This document shows, piece by piece, positions 50,791-59,558 of a stretch of 64,000 nucleotides of DNA (its first letter is position 1; each line of letters starts with the position of its first letter). Origin of the DNA: CALFVT01 sp039989855 (lineage in GTDB: Bacteria > Pseudomonadota > Alphaproteobacteria > Caulobacterales > Maricaulaceae); assembly GCA_039989855.1 (NCBI GenBank), contig JBDXGZ010000027.1, positions 140,839-204,838 on the forward strand, given 5' to 3'. The translations under genes were made by a program, and so were the position numbers. The notes below the pieces were generated by a model. It had not been told where the DNA came from. It made no database searches and saw only the letters and a list, made by a program, of their open reading frames with translations.

Positions 50791-50879
50791 GTTGGGACCT
50801 CTTTATCTTCGAAAAATATGCCCACAGCACATCTATCTCTTTATTACGGCAAAGCTCCTAAATGGAGCTCAAACCCCTC

Positions 50880-51272
50880 TTAGACGCGGCGACGCTTTGG
50901 TGGACGACATCCGTTATGCGGGATAGGCGTTACGTCACGAATAGTTGTGATCGTAAAACCAGCCGCTTGAAGGGCACGAACAGCACTTTCACGACCTGAA
51001 CCCGGTCCGTTAACATTGACTTCAAGCGTAGTCATACCATGTTCAGCCGCCTTGCGAGCCGCTTCTTCAGCTGCAACTTGCGCCGCATATGGTGTTGACT
51101 TACGAGAGCCTTTAAAGCCCATCATACCCGCAGAACACCAAGCCACTGAATTACCCTGAGCGTCTGTGATTGTAATCATCGTATTGTTGAATGTCGAATT
51201 AACATGCGCAACACCAGAGGTTATGTTTTTACGATCTGCGCGACGAACGCGACCTTGTTCTTTACCAGCCAT
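50880..51272 (-). CDS. rpsK: 30S ribosomal protein S11
   Basis: A 130-residue S11 of the platform. GIAHVNSTFNNTMITITD-type motif (here GVAHVNSTFNNTMITIT) and the C-terminal DVTPIPHNGCRPPKRRRV are diagnostic. It starts ten bases after rpsM; a longer gap (89 nt) separates it from rpoA. Confidence 0.98.
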   Translation of the reverse strand: MAGKEQGRVRRADRKNITSGVAHVNSTFNNTMITITDAQGNSVAWCSAGMMGFKGSRKSTPYAAQVAAEEAARKAAEHGMTTLEVNVNGPGSGRESAVRALQAAGFTITTIRDVTPIPHNGCRPPKRRRV

Positions 51273-51282
51273 CTGACCCTAC

Positions 51283-51651
51283 CTATTTCTTCTTACCAGC
51301 AATGGCCTTTGCAGGGCCTTTGCGTGTACGTGCATTCGTATGAGTACGCTGCCCACGAACTGGAAGACCACGACGGTGACGAAGACCGCGATAGTTACCC
51401 ATATCCATAAGGCGCTTGATGTTTTGCGATGTCTCACGGCGAAGATCACCTTCAACTAGAAGTGTCGCATCAATGGTCTCACGTATGCTGAGAACTTCTG
51501 AATCTGTTAGATCCTGAACACGACGCTCAGCAGCAATGCCAACAGCTTCGCAAATTTCAACAGCCTTTGCAGGGCCGATACCGTGAATATAACGTAGAGC
51601 AATAACTACGCGCTTGTTAGTAGGGATGTTTACACCCGCAATACGTGCCAC
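51283..51651 (-). CDS. rpsM: 30S ribosomal protein S13
   Basis: A 122-residue S13 of the head, contacting L5 and P-site tRNA. MARIAGVNIPTNKRV and GLRHRRGLPVRGQRTHTNAR are signatures. No rpmJ precedes it, common in alphaproteobacteria. A 175-nt gap to adk probably carries a promoter for the alpha operon; I could not identify its elements with confidence. Confidence 0.98.
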   Translation of the reverse strand: MARIAGVNIPTNKRVVIALRYIHGIGPAKAVEICEAVGIAAERRVQDLTDSEVLSIRETIDATLLVEGDLRRETSQNIKRLMDMGNYRGLRHRRGLPVRGQRTHTNARTRKGPAKAIAGKKK

Positions 51652-51826
51652 AATCGGCCTCCTTAAAATCTCTATTCGCCGTCACTTTGAGAGTAAAACA
51701 CCTGTTGTGCGTTTAAACGAGTTGAAACGCACGGTATGTTCTCAACATCCGCGAAAGCGGTTCCTTTAATCCTTGCACATAGCGGCGTCAAGCACCCTTA
51801 TGCGCGATTCACAAGAATCTTTAATT

Positions 51827-52444
51827 TTACGCTCCGCCAAAAAGACGGGCGAAAAACCCTTTTTTTCTAATCGGCGCCTTCATGTCCAAAATACGCTTAA
51901 TAGAGGCGGCCACGGTTTCAATCGTCGCCATACCCTCAACTTCGGATAATTTACCCTGTTCCGTATAATATGGCAGCAAAGGTGCCGTCTGATTATTGTA
52001 ATTACTCAAGCGTATTTTGAAGCTTTCAGGATTGTCGTCCTTACGGCCTTGCTCTTCGAACCGCTTACTGACGCGCTCTAACAAAGCCGCATCATCAACA
52101 CGCAAGCGAACAACACGGTCCACTTTCATGTTTCGAGCCGTCAAAGCACTATCAAGCGATTCGGCTTGAGGTACTGTGCGAGGAAACCCGTCAAAGATAA
52201 AACCTGCTGCACCTTTATTAAGGTCGAGCTGTTCTTCGATTAAAGCCACAACGATCTCATCAGAGACAAGATCACCACGGTCCATAATACCTGCAACTCT
52301 TTTACCGAGCTCCGTTCCTGACTTACGAGCTGCCCGAAGCATATCACCCGTTGAAAGCTGAATAAGCCCACGTTCCTCTACAAGCTTTTTAGCCTGTGTA
52401 CCTTTACCCGCGGCAGGTGGTCCGAATATAATTAGGTTCAACAT
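51827..52444 (-). CDS. adk: Adenylate kinase, short-LID type
   Basis: A 205-residue adenylate kinase balancing ATP, ADP and AMP. The P-loop is GPPAAGKGTQAKKL (an Ala in place of the usual second Gly), the NMP-binding region includes STGDMLRAA, and the FDGFPRTVPQAESL motif holds the Arg contacts. The LID is short with no zinc cysteines. A 15-residue C-terminal extension (APIRKKGFFARLFGGA) is beyond the family core. It is 15 nt after secY. Confidence 0.95.
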   Translation of the reverse strand: MLNLIIFGPPAAGKGTQAKKLVEERGLIQLSTGDMLRAARKSGTELGKRVAGIMDRGDLVSDEIVVALIEEQLDLNKGAAGFIFDGFPRTVPQAESLDSALTARNMKVDRVVRLRVDDAALLERVSKRFEEQGRKDDNPESFKIRLSNYNNQTAPLLPYYTEQGKLSEVEGMATIETVAASIKRILDMKAPIRKKGFFARLFGGA

Positions 52445-52458
52445 ATATCCATACCCTC

Positions 52459-53835
52459 CTATGCTTTGCCCTTACGGCGACGCATGCGTGATTTTTTGAT
52501 AAGCCCTTCATATTGATGAGCAATCAAGTGGGATTGAATTTGCGCCACTGTATCGAGTGTCACAGAGACAATAATCAACAATGACATACCGCCGATAATA
52601 AGGGCGATCGGAGTTGGGATGTTTCCAATTTGTGCGATGACAATTTCTGGAAGCACACAAACGAAAGCCACATAGAAAGCACCTATGAAGGTCAGGCGAG
52701 ATAAAACGTAAGACAAATATTGCGCAGTACGCTCACCTGGACGTATCCCCGGAAGGAAGCCACCATTCTTGCGTAGGTTGTCAGCCACATCATCTGGCTT
52801 AAAGACATAAGGCACATAGAAGTAACAGAAGAAGATAATCAGTAAACCGTACATCGTTAAGTATAGCGGAGAGCCATAACCGATCAAAGCCAGCATCGTT
52901 GTTAGAAAACCATTACTGGCGCCCTCAGTTCCGGCTTGATTACCAAGCATAATCTGACCCGCCGTTGCAGGAAGCAATAAAAGCGAGCTAGCAAAGATCG
53001 GTGGAATAACACCAGCCGTATTCAGCTTTAGCGGCATGAAAGAACTTTCACCACCAAAGGTCTTACCACCCGCCATTTGTCGCTTGGGATATTGCACCAA
53101 CAAACGACGTTGCGCGCGCTCGATGAAGACGATCAAGAATGACAGGCCAACAAATAGGACTAACAATCCAATTAATTCATACGACTTGATTGAATTCGTT
53201 GCGTTCAATGTAAAAGCGGCAAAAAGCGCTTTAGGTAATTCAGCCACAATACCCGCGAAGATAATTAAGGACACACCATTACCCACGCCGCGTGCTGTAA
53301 CCTGCTCACCCATCCACATAAGGAACATGGTACCCCCTACCAGGGTAATCACCGTGCTGGCTTCAAAGAAGAGGCCGGGGTTGATGACCGCGCCAGGGCT
53401 AGCTTGTAATGCTTTAGCGATACCAAAGGCTTGGAACGCCGCTAAGAAAACTGTGAGGTAACGTGTATATTGGTTAATCTGCTTACGGCCCTGTTCGCCG
53501 TCCTTATTAAGCTCTTTAAGAGACGGTATCGATTCTTTCATCAAGGTCATAATGATCGAAGCCGAGATATACGGCATAACATTAAGGGCGAAAATCGCCA
53601 TCCGCTCAACCGCACCGCCGGCAAATAAGTTCAAACGACCTAGAAGCCCCTCACTTTGTCCTTGGAACGCCGCTTGGAAGGCCTCCATATCCATACCTGG
53701 AACCGGCACGAATGTCCCGACACGGTAAAGAACAAGAATGAAAAGTGTGAAAAGGAGGCGTTGCTGTAATTCCTTCGCCTTAAAAAAGGTCGACGGATTA
53801 AAGTTTCTTACGAGTTGTTCTGATGCAGACGCCAT
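52459..53835 (-). CDS. secY: Preprotein translocase subunit SecY
   Basis: A 458-residue ten-helix translocon subunit. VPVPGMDM (loop after TM1), the plug region and GMWMG-like gating motif (here MFLMWMGEQVTARGVGNG) and the C-terminal IKKSRMRRRKGKA are typical. It forms the SecYEG channel with SecA. A palindromic terminator-like element precedes it (53860-53885). Confidence 0.98.
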   Translation of the reverse strand: MASASEQLVRNFNPSTFFKAKELQQRLLFTLFILVLYRVGTFVPVPGMDMEAFQAAFQGQSEGLLGRLNLFAGGAVERMAIFALNVMPYISASIIMTLMKESIPSLKELNKDGEQGRKQINQYTRYLTVFLAAFQAFGIAKALQASPGAVINPGLFFEASTVITLVGGTMFLMWMGEQVTARGVGNGVSLIIFAGIVAELPKALFAAFTLNATNSIKSYELIGLLVLFVGLSFLIVFIERAQRRLLVQYPKRQMAGGKTFGGESSFMPLKLNTAGVIPPIFASSLLLLPATAGQIMLGNQAGTEGASNGFLTTMLALIGYGSPLYLTMYGLLIIFFCYFYVPYVFKPDDVADNLRKNGGFLPGIRPGERTAQYLSYVLSRLTFIGAFYVAFVCVLPEIVIAQIGNIPTPIALIIGGMSLLIIVSVTLDTVAQIQSHLIAHQYEGLIKKSRMRRRKGKA

Positions 53836-53859
53836 AACCTAAGTCCAATTAACGGATAA

Positions 53860-53885
53860 AACAGACCCTTATATAAGGGTCTGTT
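53860..53885 (-). terminator. 26-bp perfect palindrome between rplO and secY
   Basis: AACAGACCCTTATATAAGGGTCTGTT is fully self-complementary. On the minus strand it forms a stem of about 11 bp with a tight loop, followed by TTTTAT, so it looks like an intrinsic terminator with a short T tract. It would reduce transcription from rplO into secY. A regulator-binding site is the alternative. Confidence 0.6.
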
Positions 53886-53907
53886 AGAAGTATTTAAAGG
53901 GCACCCA

Positions 53908-54870
53908 CTAAAGGTCTTTGAGCATACCTTCGTTTTTCGCCAGCAAATAGTAAAAGCTGACGCGATCTTTCATACGCTGAGGCTTCATTTCTGTACAGAC
54001 AGCCATAACCTTGGCGTCAAGAACCTCATTATCGTCTTTAAGACCTAATTTTTTCTTCAAGAATGAATCACGTACTGTGCTGCGCTCTTCTTCATCGCTG
54101 CAAGATACATATTTTGCATCACGGTTTGATAGAGACGCACCCAGATATTTAGTAAGCGTCATGATAACATCTTCAGGAGCATCTGCATCGTAACGTGTTT
54201 TGATATTCTCCCAATAAGGAAGATGCTTATCATATTCGCCAGATTTCTTTGCAGCGGCCTTCTTTGCTGGCGCTTTCTTCTCAGCTTTTGGAGCGGCTTC
54301 AGCTTTAGCAGCAGTAGCCTTTGGTGCCGCCTTCGCCTTAGGCGCGGCCGCCTTCTTAGCAGGCTTAGCTTTAGGGGCTTTTTCAGCGATCAATTTAGTA
54401 CGCTCTGGCTTATCTTCAGAAATCGTTACAGACCCTTTAGCACCTTCTACGATCTTAACCGCACCTGGTGTTGCACCCGCAACGACTAATTTTACAGCTT
54501 TGCTCAGCTCACCACCACCGATGAGGCGAACCCCATCATGGGCGCGGCGAATAACGCCAGCTTGAACAAGAGCGGTAGCGTCAACATCTTTTGCAAGATC
54601 AAGTTTACCAGCTGCAATAGCACGGTTTAGTGTCGCAATAGACAATTCAGTCCAGCGCTTCCGGTTCGGCTTATTAAAACCACGCTTTGGAAGACGCATA
54701 TGGATTGGCATTTGACCGCCCTCGAAGCCTTTAATGGCTACACCCGAACGAGACTTTTGACCTTTAACACCACGTCCGCCAGTTTTACCTTTACCGGAAC
54801 CGATACCGCGGCCAACCCGTAGACGGGCCTTGGTCGCACCAGCATTATCACTTAATTCATTAAGTCGCAT
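53908..54870 (-). CDS. rplO: Ribosomal protein L15 fused to a DUF2853-like domain
   Basis: A 320-residue protein about twice normal L15 length. Residues 1-155 are L15 (MRLNELSDNAGATKARLRVG and KGFEGGQMPIHMRLPKRGF). Residues 160-210 are a Lys/Ala/Pro-rich linker like histone-tail or ribosomal extensions. Residues 211-320 resemble DUF2853: TLTKYLGASLSNRDAKYVSC, VRDSFLKKKLGL and DRVSFYYLLAKNEGM match the pattern. The reading frame is unbroken, so it is a single fusion. Function of DUF2853 is unknown. Confidence 0.88.
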   Translation of the reverse strand: MRLNELSDNAGATKARLRVGRGIGSGKGKTGGRGVKGQKSRSGVAIKGFEGGQMPIHMRLPKRGFNKPNRKRWTELSIATLNRAIAAGKLDLAKDVDATALVQAGVIRRAHDGVRLIGGGELSKAVKLVVAGATPGAVKIVEGAKGSVTISEDKPERTKLIAEKAPKAKPAKKAAAPKAKAAPKATAAKAEAAPKAEKKAPAKKAAAKKSGEYDKHLPYWENIKTRYDADAPEDVIMTLTKYLGASLSNRDAKYVSCSDEEERSTVRDSFLKKKLGLKDDNEVLDAKVMAVCTEMKPQRMKDRVSFYYLLAKNEGMLKDL

Positions 54871-54914
54871 TTTTCTTCTCCAAGAGGTTAGCGCTTTACA
54901 ACACGTAAAGAACT

Positions 54915-55103
54915 CTACTCTTCAACAATCTCCACCATGTGGCTTAGTTTATTAATCATGCCTCGAACAGACGCTGTATCTTCCAGCTCCCGCACACGGC
55001 CAATTTTACCCAGACCCAAACCGATAAGAGTTTGGTGCTGATCTTTCGAGCGACGGATCGAAGATCCAGTCTGCCGTACTTTTAATGTTTTCTTTGCAGC
55101 CAT
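54915..55103 (-). CDS. rpmD: 50S ribosomal protein L30
   Basis: A 62-residue L30 with VRQTGSSIRRSKDQHQTLIG and LGKIGRVRELEDTASVRGM. It lies 44 nt upstream of rplO and 11 nt after rpsE. Confidence 0.97.
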   Translation of the reverse strand: MAAKKTLKVRQTGSSIRRSKDQHQTLIGLGLGKIGRVRELEDTASVRGMINKLSHMVEIVEE

Positions 55104-55114
55104 GATAATTATCC

Positions 55115-55693
55115 TTAGGCTTCAATGGCTTCAGGCGCACTCGCGCCGTCGGTCCGACGTGTGACAAGATCGCCAACTTTAAGGCCGCGTTTCGACGCGA
55201 TCATACGTGGGCTTTCAGCACGTTTGAAAGCATCAAATGTGGCGCGAACCATATTGTACGGATTTTGTGTTCCCAAAGACTTGGCAACAACATCCTGAAC
55301 ACCAAGGCATTCCAAAACAGCCCGCATTGGACCACCGGCAATAACACCCGTTCCCGGAGGGGCTGAGCGTAGGATCACTTTACCCGCACCGTGGCGACCC
55401 CGAAGGTCATGATGCAAGGTGCGGCCTTCACGAAGAGGCACGCGGATCATTGTCTTTTTAGCTTCTTCAGTTGCCTTACGGATCGCTTCAGGAACTTCGC
55501 GGGCTTTACCCTTACCGAAGCCGACGCGGCCCTTTTCGTCACCAACGATCACAAGTGCGGCGAATGACATGTTCCGACCACCCTTAACTGTTTTAGCAAC
55601 ACGATTAATGTGTACTAAGCGATCGATAAATTCATTATCTTCTTCGCGGTCGCGACGTTTATTATTTCCGTTTTTATTATCTGGGCGTGCCAT
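55115..55693 (-). CDS. rpsE: 30S ribosomal protein S5
   Basis: A 192-residue S5 involved in translational accuracy. The double-stranded RNA-binding motif starts with FIDRLVHINRVAKTVKGGR; SAPPGTGVIAGGPMRAVLE is a family signature. The N-terminal basic extension and C-terminal EAIEA tail are slightly longer than in E. coli. Confidence 0.98.
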   Translation of the reverse strand: MARPDNKNGNNKRRDREEDNEFIDRLVHINRVAKTVKGGRNMSFAALVIVGDEKGRVGFGKGKAREVPEAIRKATEEAKKTMIRVPLREGRTLHHDLRGRHGAGKVILRSAPPGTGVIAGGPMRAVLECLGVQDVVAKSLGTQNPYNMVRATFDAFKRAESPRMIASKRGLKVGDLVTRRTDGASAPEAIEA

Positions 55694-55701
55694 AATAACT
55701 C

Positions 55702-56052
55702 CTAAAACTTCAGTCCGGCCGAACGGGCCGCCTCAGCCAGAGCTTTCACTCGGCCGTGATAAAGATAACCACCTCGGTCAAACACAACAGTTTCGACCTT
55801 AGCTTTTAAAGCACGCTCAGCGATTAACTGACCGATTTTTGTAGCCGCTTCAGCATTTCCGCCCTTGCCGCCCTTAGTTTCAAGAGTGGAGGCTGACGCA
55901 AGCGTTGTTCCTGTTAGATCATCAATGATCTGTGCAGAAATATTCTTAGAGCTACGGTGAACTGATAGACGAGGACGACCATCAGCGTTCTTTTTAAGAC
56001 GACGGCGAACACGTTGTGCGCGACGCTTCATTTTTTCTAGTGAAGTCTTCAT
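55702..56052 (-). CDS. rplR: 50S ribosomal protein L18
   Basis: A 116-residue 5S rRNA-binding L18. The start at 56052 (MKTSLEKMKRRAQRVRRRLK) fits the family; a longer frame overlaps rplF. VFDRGGYLYHGRVKALAEA is the C-terminal signature. Confidence 0.97.
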   Translation of the reverse strand: MKTSLEKMKRRAQRVRRRLKKNADGRPRLSVHRSSKNISAQIIDDLTGTTLASASTLETKGGKGGNAEAATKIGQLIAERALKAKVETVVFDRGGYLYHGRVKALAEAARSAGLKF

Positions 56053-56056
56053 GGCC

Positions 56057-56590
56057 TTACTTCTTCTTACCTTCTTTAGAGCGGACAAATTCGCCAACAT
56101 AACGAACACCTTTGCCTTTATAAGGCTCTGGCTTACGATAGGAACGAATCTCCGCAGCAACCTGACCTACTTTTTGCTTATCGATACCTTCGACAACAAT
56201 TTGAGTTGGCTTTGGAGCAGCGATTGTAATGCCGTCCGGTGCTGGATATTCAACATCATGAGAAAAACCAAGCTGCATAGAGAGCGTGTTGCCCTTCATT
56301 TGTGCCCGGTAACCCACGCCGCGAAGCTCAAGCTCTTTCTTAAAGCCGCTTGTCACGCCTTCAATCAAGTTTGAAATCATTGTGCGGCTCATGCCCCACA
56401 TCGCGCTGGCTGTCTTATCACCTTCAACAGGGTTAAGAGATAGCGTGTTATCTTCGAATTTTGGAGTAACATTATCTGGGACTGTGAAAGACATCTCGCC
56501 TTTCGCACCCTTAACAGTTACGGCTTGTCCATTCAGGGTCAGAGTGACACCAGATGGCACTTCAATCGGTTTTTTACCAATACGTGACAT
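56057..56590 (-). CDS. rplF: 50S ribosomal protein L6
   Basis: A 177-residue two-domain L6. The start at 56590 (MSRIGKKPIEVPSGVTL) is the family N-terminus; upstream in-frame Met codons overlap rpsH. PEPYKGKGVRYVGEFV is the C-terminal signature, binding the sarcin-ricin region. Confidence 0.98.
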   Translation of the reverse strand: MSRIGKKPIEVPSGVTLTLNGQAVTVKGAKGEMSFTVPDNVTPKFEDNTLSLNPVEGDKTASAMWGMSRTMISNLIEGVTSGFKKELELRGVGYRAQMKGNTLSMQLGFSHDVEYPAPDGITIAAPKPTQIVVEGIDKQKVGQVAAEIRSYRKPEPYKGKGVRYVGEFVRSKEGKKK

Positions 56591-56606
56591 ATCTTCCGCC
56601 CTTCCC

Positions 56607-57002
56607 TTACGATACTTGACAGAGGATTTCGCCGCCGACATTCTTTTCGCGGGCTGCATGGTCGCTCATCACACCTTGTGGTGTTGAGAGGATAGAAATC
56701 CCCAAACCATTACGAACACGCGGCAATGTCTTGACAGAAGAATAAACACGACGGCCCGGCTTGGACACGCGTTTAATTTCCTGAATAACAGGCGCACCTT
56801 CAAAATATTTAAGTTCGATTTCAAATGCTTTGAAACCACCTTGCTCAACTTCGGCGTAACCGCGGATGAAGCCTTCATCAGCTAAAACGTCCAAAACACG
56901 ACCGCGAAGCTTAGACGCAGGCGTTACAACGCTTGAACGGCTTCGCATTATAGCATTACGGATACGTGTGAGCATATCTCCGAGAGGATCACTAAATGAC
57001 AT
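56607..57002 (-). CDS. rpsH: 30S ribosomal protein S8
   Basis: A 131-residue S8, an assembly protein that also represses spc translation in E. coli. DPLGDMLTRIRNA and LGISILSTPQGVMSDHAARE are signatures. A GGGGAG ribosome site precedes the ATG. Confidence 0.98.
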   Translation of the reverse strand: MSFSDPLGDMLTRIRNAIMRSRSSVVTPASKLRGRVLDVLADEGFIRGYAEVEQGGFKAFEIELKYFEGAPVIQEIKRVSKPGRRVYSSVKTLPRVRNGLGISILSTPQGVMSDHAAREKNVGGEILCQVS

Positions 57003-57013
57003 GGTCTACTCCC

Positions 57014-57319
57014 CTACCAGCTTGACTTAACAAGGCCCGGTATCAACCCAGCGGAACCATATTCACGAAGGGCTATACGAGACATTTTAACTTTACGGTA
57101 GTAACCGCGCGGACGACCTGTAACCTGACAACGATTACGCACACGAGACGGTGCAGAATTGCGTGGAAGTTCAGCGAGCTTCAATTGAGCTGCAAAACGC
57201 TCCTCAACAGGAAGGTCTTTATTACGAGCAATATCTTTCAAAAGCGCCCGCTTGCCCGCATATTTTGCGACAAGCTCTTGGCGCTTCAGATTCCGCTCTG
57301 TTGCACTTACTTTAGCCAT
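57014..57319 (-). CDS. rpsN: 30S ribosomal protein S14
   Basis: A 101-residue long-form S14 without the zinc CxxC pairs. RNRCQVTGRPRGYYRKVKMS is the family motif. It lies 11 nt before rpsH and 67 nt after rplE. Confidence 0.98.
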   Translation of the reverse strand: MAKVSATERNLKRQELVAKYAGKRALLKDIARNKDLPVEERFAAQLKLAELPRNSAPSRVRNRCQVTGRPRGYYRKVKMSRIALREYGSAGLIPGLVKSSW

Positions 57320-57386
57320 TTATTTTACTCCTTTTGCAAGAGCGAAACCGATTAACCGGCCCGCCTGCTTTGTCTGTTGCGTTAGA

Positions 57387-57941
57387 TTAGTTCCGGAAAG
57401 GGAAACCAAACTCAGCCAACAGTACTTTGGCTTCTTCATCAGTCGTGGCGCTTGTTTGCACCACAATATCCATACCCCGTACAGAATCAACTTGATCATA
57501 GTCAATCTCAGGGAAAACGATATGTTCTTTAAGGCCCATAGCGTAATTACCATTGCCGTCAAAGCTTTTACCGTTAAGTCCACGGAAATCTCGCACACGC
57601 GGTAAAGCGATATTAACGAGACGGTCCATAAATTCAAACATACGATCACGGCGGAGTGTTACTTTCGCACCGATAACCATACCATCACGAAGCTTAAAGC
57701 CCGCAATTGATTTCTTAGCTTTTGTTGGGATAACTTTTTGACCCGCAATCAATTCAAGATCGGCAATCGCCGCCTGAACTTTTTTACGATCTCCAACACC
57801 TTCACCCAAGCCCATGTTAAGAACTATCTTCTCAACAGCAGGGATCTGCATGTCATTATTATACCCAAATTTCTCTTTCATCGTCGCGCGAATTTCGCTC
57901 TGATATTTTTCGGATAAACGAGGTGTATATGGCTTAGTCAT
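57387..57941 (-). CDS. rplE: 50S ribosomal protein L5
   Basis: A 184-residue L5 contacting 5S rRNA and S13. The start at 57941 (MTKPYTPRLSEKYQSEIR) overlaps rplX by eight bases. KIVLNMGLGEGVGDRK and VRDFRGLNGKSFDGNGNY are diagnostic. Confidence 0.98.
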   Translation of the reverse strand: MTKPYTPRLSEKYQSEIRATMKEKFGYNNDMQIPAVEKIVLNMGLGEGVGDRKKVQAAIADLELIAGQKVIPTKAKKSIAGFKLRDGMVIGAKVTLRRDRMFEFMDRLVNIALPRVRDFRGLNGKSFDGNGNYAMGLKEHIVFPEIDYDQVDSVRGMDIVVQTSATTDEEAKVLLAEFGFPFRN

Positions 57942-58254
57942 CGAGAAGCTCCCCTGACTTTGTGGCCACGCGGACCTTTTTACCATCTTTCAACGTCTTA
58001 AATCCTACGCGGGTTGCCGCACCTGATTTAGGATCAATCGCTGAAACATTAGACACATGAATAGGCGCTTCGAACGTCTTAATGCCACCATCAGGATCAG
58101 CTTGGCTTGGACGCATGTGACGCTTTACAACGTGTACACCTGCAACAACAACCCGCTTCTCGCTAGGAATAACTTTCAAGACTTCGCCTTTTTTGCCTTT
58201 ATCTCTACCAGATAAGACTAAGACGTAATCGCCCTTTTTGATTTTAGCTGCCAT
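57934..58254 (-). CDS. rplX: 50S ribosomal protein L24
   Basis: A 106-residue L24 with KOW motif KIKKGDYVLVLSGRDKGKKG at the N-terminus and VSNVSAIDPKSGAATRVGFK at the end. It is an early assembly protein of the 50S subunit. Confidence 0.98.
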   Translation of the reverse strand: MAAKIKKGDYVLVLSGRDKGKKGEVLKVIPSEKRVVVAGVHVVKRHMRPSQADPDGGIKTFEAPIHVSNVSAIDPKSGAATRVGFKTLKDGKKVRVATKSGELLDD

Positions 58255-58269
58255 TTGACCAGCCCACCC

Positions 58270-58638
58270 TTAAAGTACTTCAGGGGCCAAGGACACGATC
58301 TTCATATGGTTCTTCGCGCGGAGTTCCCGCGGTACTGGACCAAAGATACGTGTGCCGATTGGCTCACCGTTATTATTGATGATGACAGCAGCATTACCGT
58401 CAAAGCGGATTACTGATCCATCACGACGGATGATGTCTTTACGAACACGGACGACTACAGCCTTCCGAACATCACCTTTTTTCACCTTACCGCGTGGAAT
58501 AGCTTCCTTCACGGATACAACAATCACATCACCGACATGAGCATAACGACGCTTTGAACCACCCAGCACTTTAATGCACTGAACACGGCGGGCACCGGAA
58601 TTATCGGCCACATCTAGATTTGTCTGCATTTGAATCAT
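58270..58638 (-). CDS. rplN: 50S ribosomal protein L14
   Basis: A 122-residue L14: MIQMQTNLDVADNSGARRVQ, GDVIVVSVKEAIPRGKVKKG and GTRIFGPVPRELRAKNHMKI. It lies at the subunit interface. Confidence 0.98.
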   Translation of the reverse strand: MIQMQTNLDVADNSGARRVQCIKVLGGSKRRYAHVGDVIVVSVKEAIPRGKVKKGDVRKAVVVRVRKDIIRRDGSVIRFDGNAAVIINNNGEPIGTRIFGPVPRELRAKNHMKIVSLAPEVL

Positions 58639-58673
58639 GCGACGTCTCCTTTAGAAAATGGGGCTAACAGCAA

Positions 58674-58904
58674 TTAAGCTGTGTAGACTTCCCACCGCTT
58701 GAGTTTACTTTTAGGCGGACATTCGCGAATACGAACCATCTCACCCACTTTAATCGCATTTGTTTCGTCATGCGCATGATACTTCTTCGACCGACGAACT
58801 GTTTTCTTAAACAGAGGGTGAAGATAAGTCCGCTCAACTTTGACAACAACCGTTTTCTGGCCTTTGTCAGAGACAACCGTTCCTTGCAGGATACGTTTTG
58901 GCAT
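58674..58904 (-). CDS. rpsQ: 30S ribosomal protein S17
   Basis: A 76-residue S17, an OB-fold primary 16S binder. LQGTVVSDKGQKTVVVKVER and KYHAHDETNAIKVGEMVRIR are signatures. Confidence 0.98.
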   Translation of the reverse strand: MPKRILQGTVVSDKGQKTVVVKVERTYLHPLFKKTVRRSKKYHAHDETNAIKVGEMVRIRECPPKSKLKRWEVYTA

Positions 58905-58913
58905 AGCTAACTC

Positions 58914-59120
58914 CTAACCTGCTTTTTTCTCAGCCAGAATGGTTTTCACCGTGGCTACGCCGCGACGAACAATCCGAACGCGTGCTGTTTTTTCCATCTG
59001 GCCAATAGCTTTTTGGAACCGCAGATTAAACTGCTCTTTTTTGAGAGCTACCAGCTTATCATTTAACTGATCTTCTGTGAGCGCCCGTAAGTTTACTGCT
59101 TTGAGTGTATCGTCAGCCAT
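58914..59120 (-). CDS. rpmC: 50S ribosomal protein L29
   Basis: A 68-residue L29 near the exit tunnel, contacting trigger factor site. ALKKEQFNLRFQKAIGQME is the motif, with an alphaproteobacteria-like RVRIVRRGVATVKTILAEK end. Confidence 0.97.
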   Translation of the reverse strand: MADDTLKAVNLRALTEDQLNDKLVALKKEQFNLRFQKAIGQMEKTARVRIVRRGVATVKTILAEKKAG

Positions 59121-59129
59121 GAAGCTCTC

Positions 59130-59543
59130 CTATTCACCCGGACGCGTGACAACTTTACACTTCACTGGAAGCTTCGCAGCTCCTAAGCGAAGCGCTTCAC
59201 GCGCGACCTCTTCAGACACACCATCAATTTCAAACATGATGCGTCCTGGTTTTACTTTACAGGCCCAGAATTCGACAGAACCCTTACCTTTACCCATCCG
59301 AACCTCAGTCGGTTTTTTCGTCACAGGTACATCCGGGAAAATCCGAATCCACACACGGCCTGACCGTTTCATGTGACGCGTAATCGCACGACGTGTCGCT
59401 TCGATTTGACGTGCCGTAACACGTTCAGCATCGAGTGACTTAAGGCCATATGATCCGAATGCCAAAGATGAGCCGCCTTTGGCCATCCCTTTGATCCGAC
59501 CCTTATGGGCTTTACGAAATTTGGTACGTTTTGGCTGTAACAT
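59130..59543 (-). CDS. rplP: 50S ribosomal protein L16
   Basis: A 137-residue L16 at the A site. MLQPKRTKFRKAHKGRIKGM and the substrate-side KPTEVRMGKGKGSVEFW are diagnostic. Confidence 0.98.
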   Translation of the reverse strand: MLQPKRTKFRKAHKGRIKGMAKGGSSLAFGSYGLKSLDAERVTARQIEATRRAITRHMKRSGRVWIRIFPDVPVTKKPTEVRMGKGKGSVEFWACKVKPGRIMFEIDGVSEEVAREALRLGAAKLPVKCKVVTRPGE

Positions 59544-59558
59544 CTCTTACGCCTCCAC

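Noticed and set aside
53908..54400. L15 fusion as a frameshift or assembly artefact
   Set aside because: The frame is continuous, codon use is ordinary, and both parts plus the linker read as real protein; kept as a finding to be tested.
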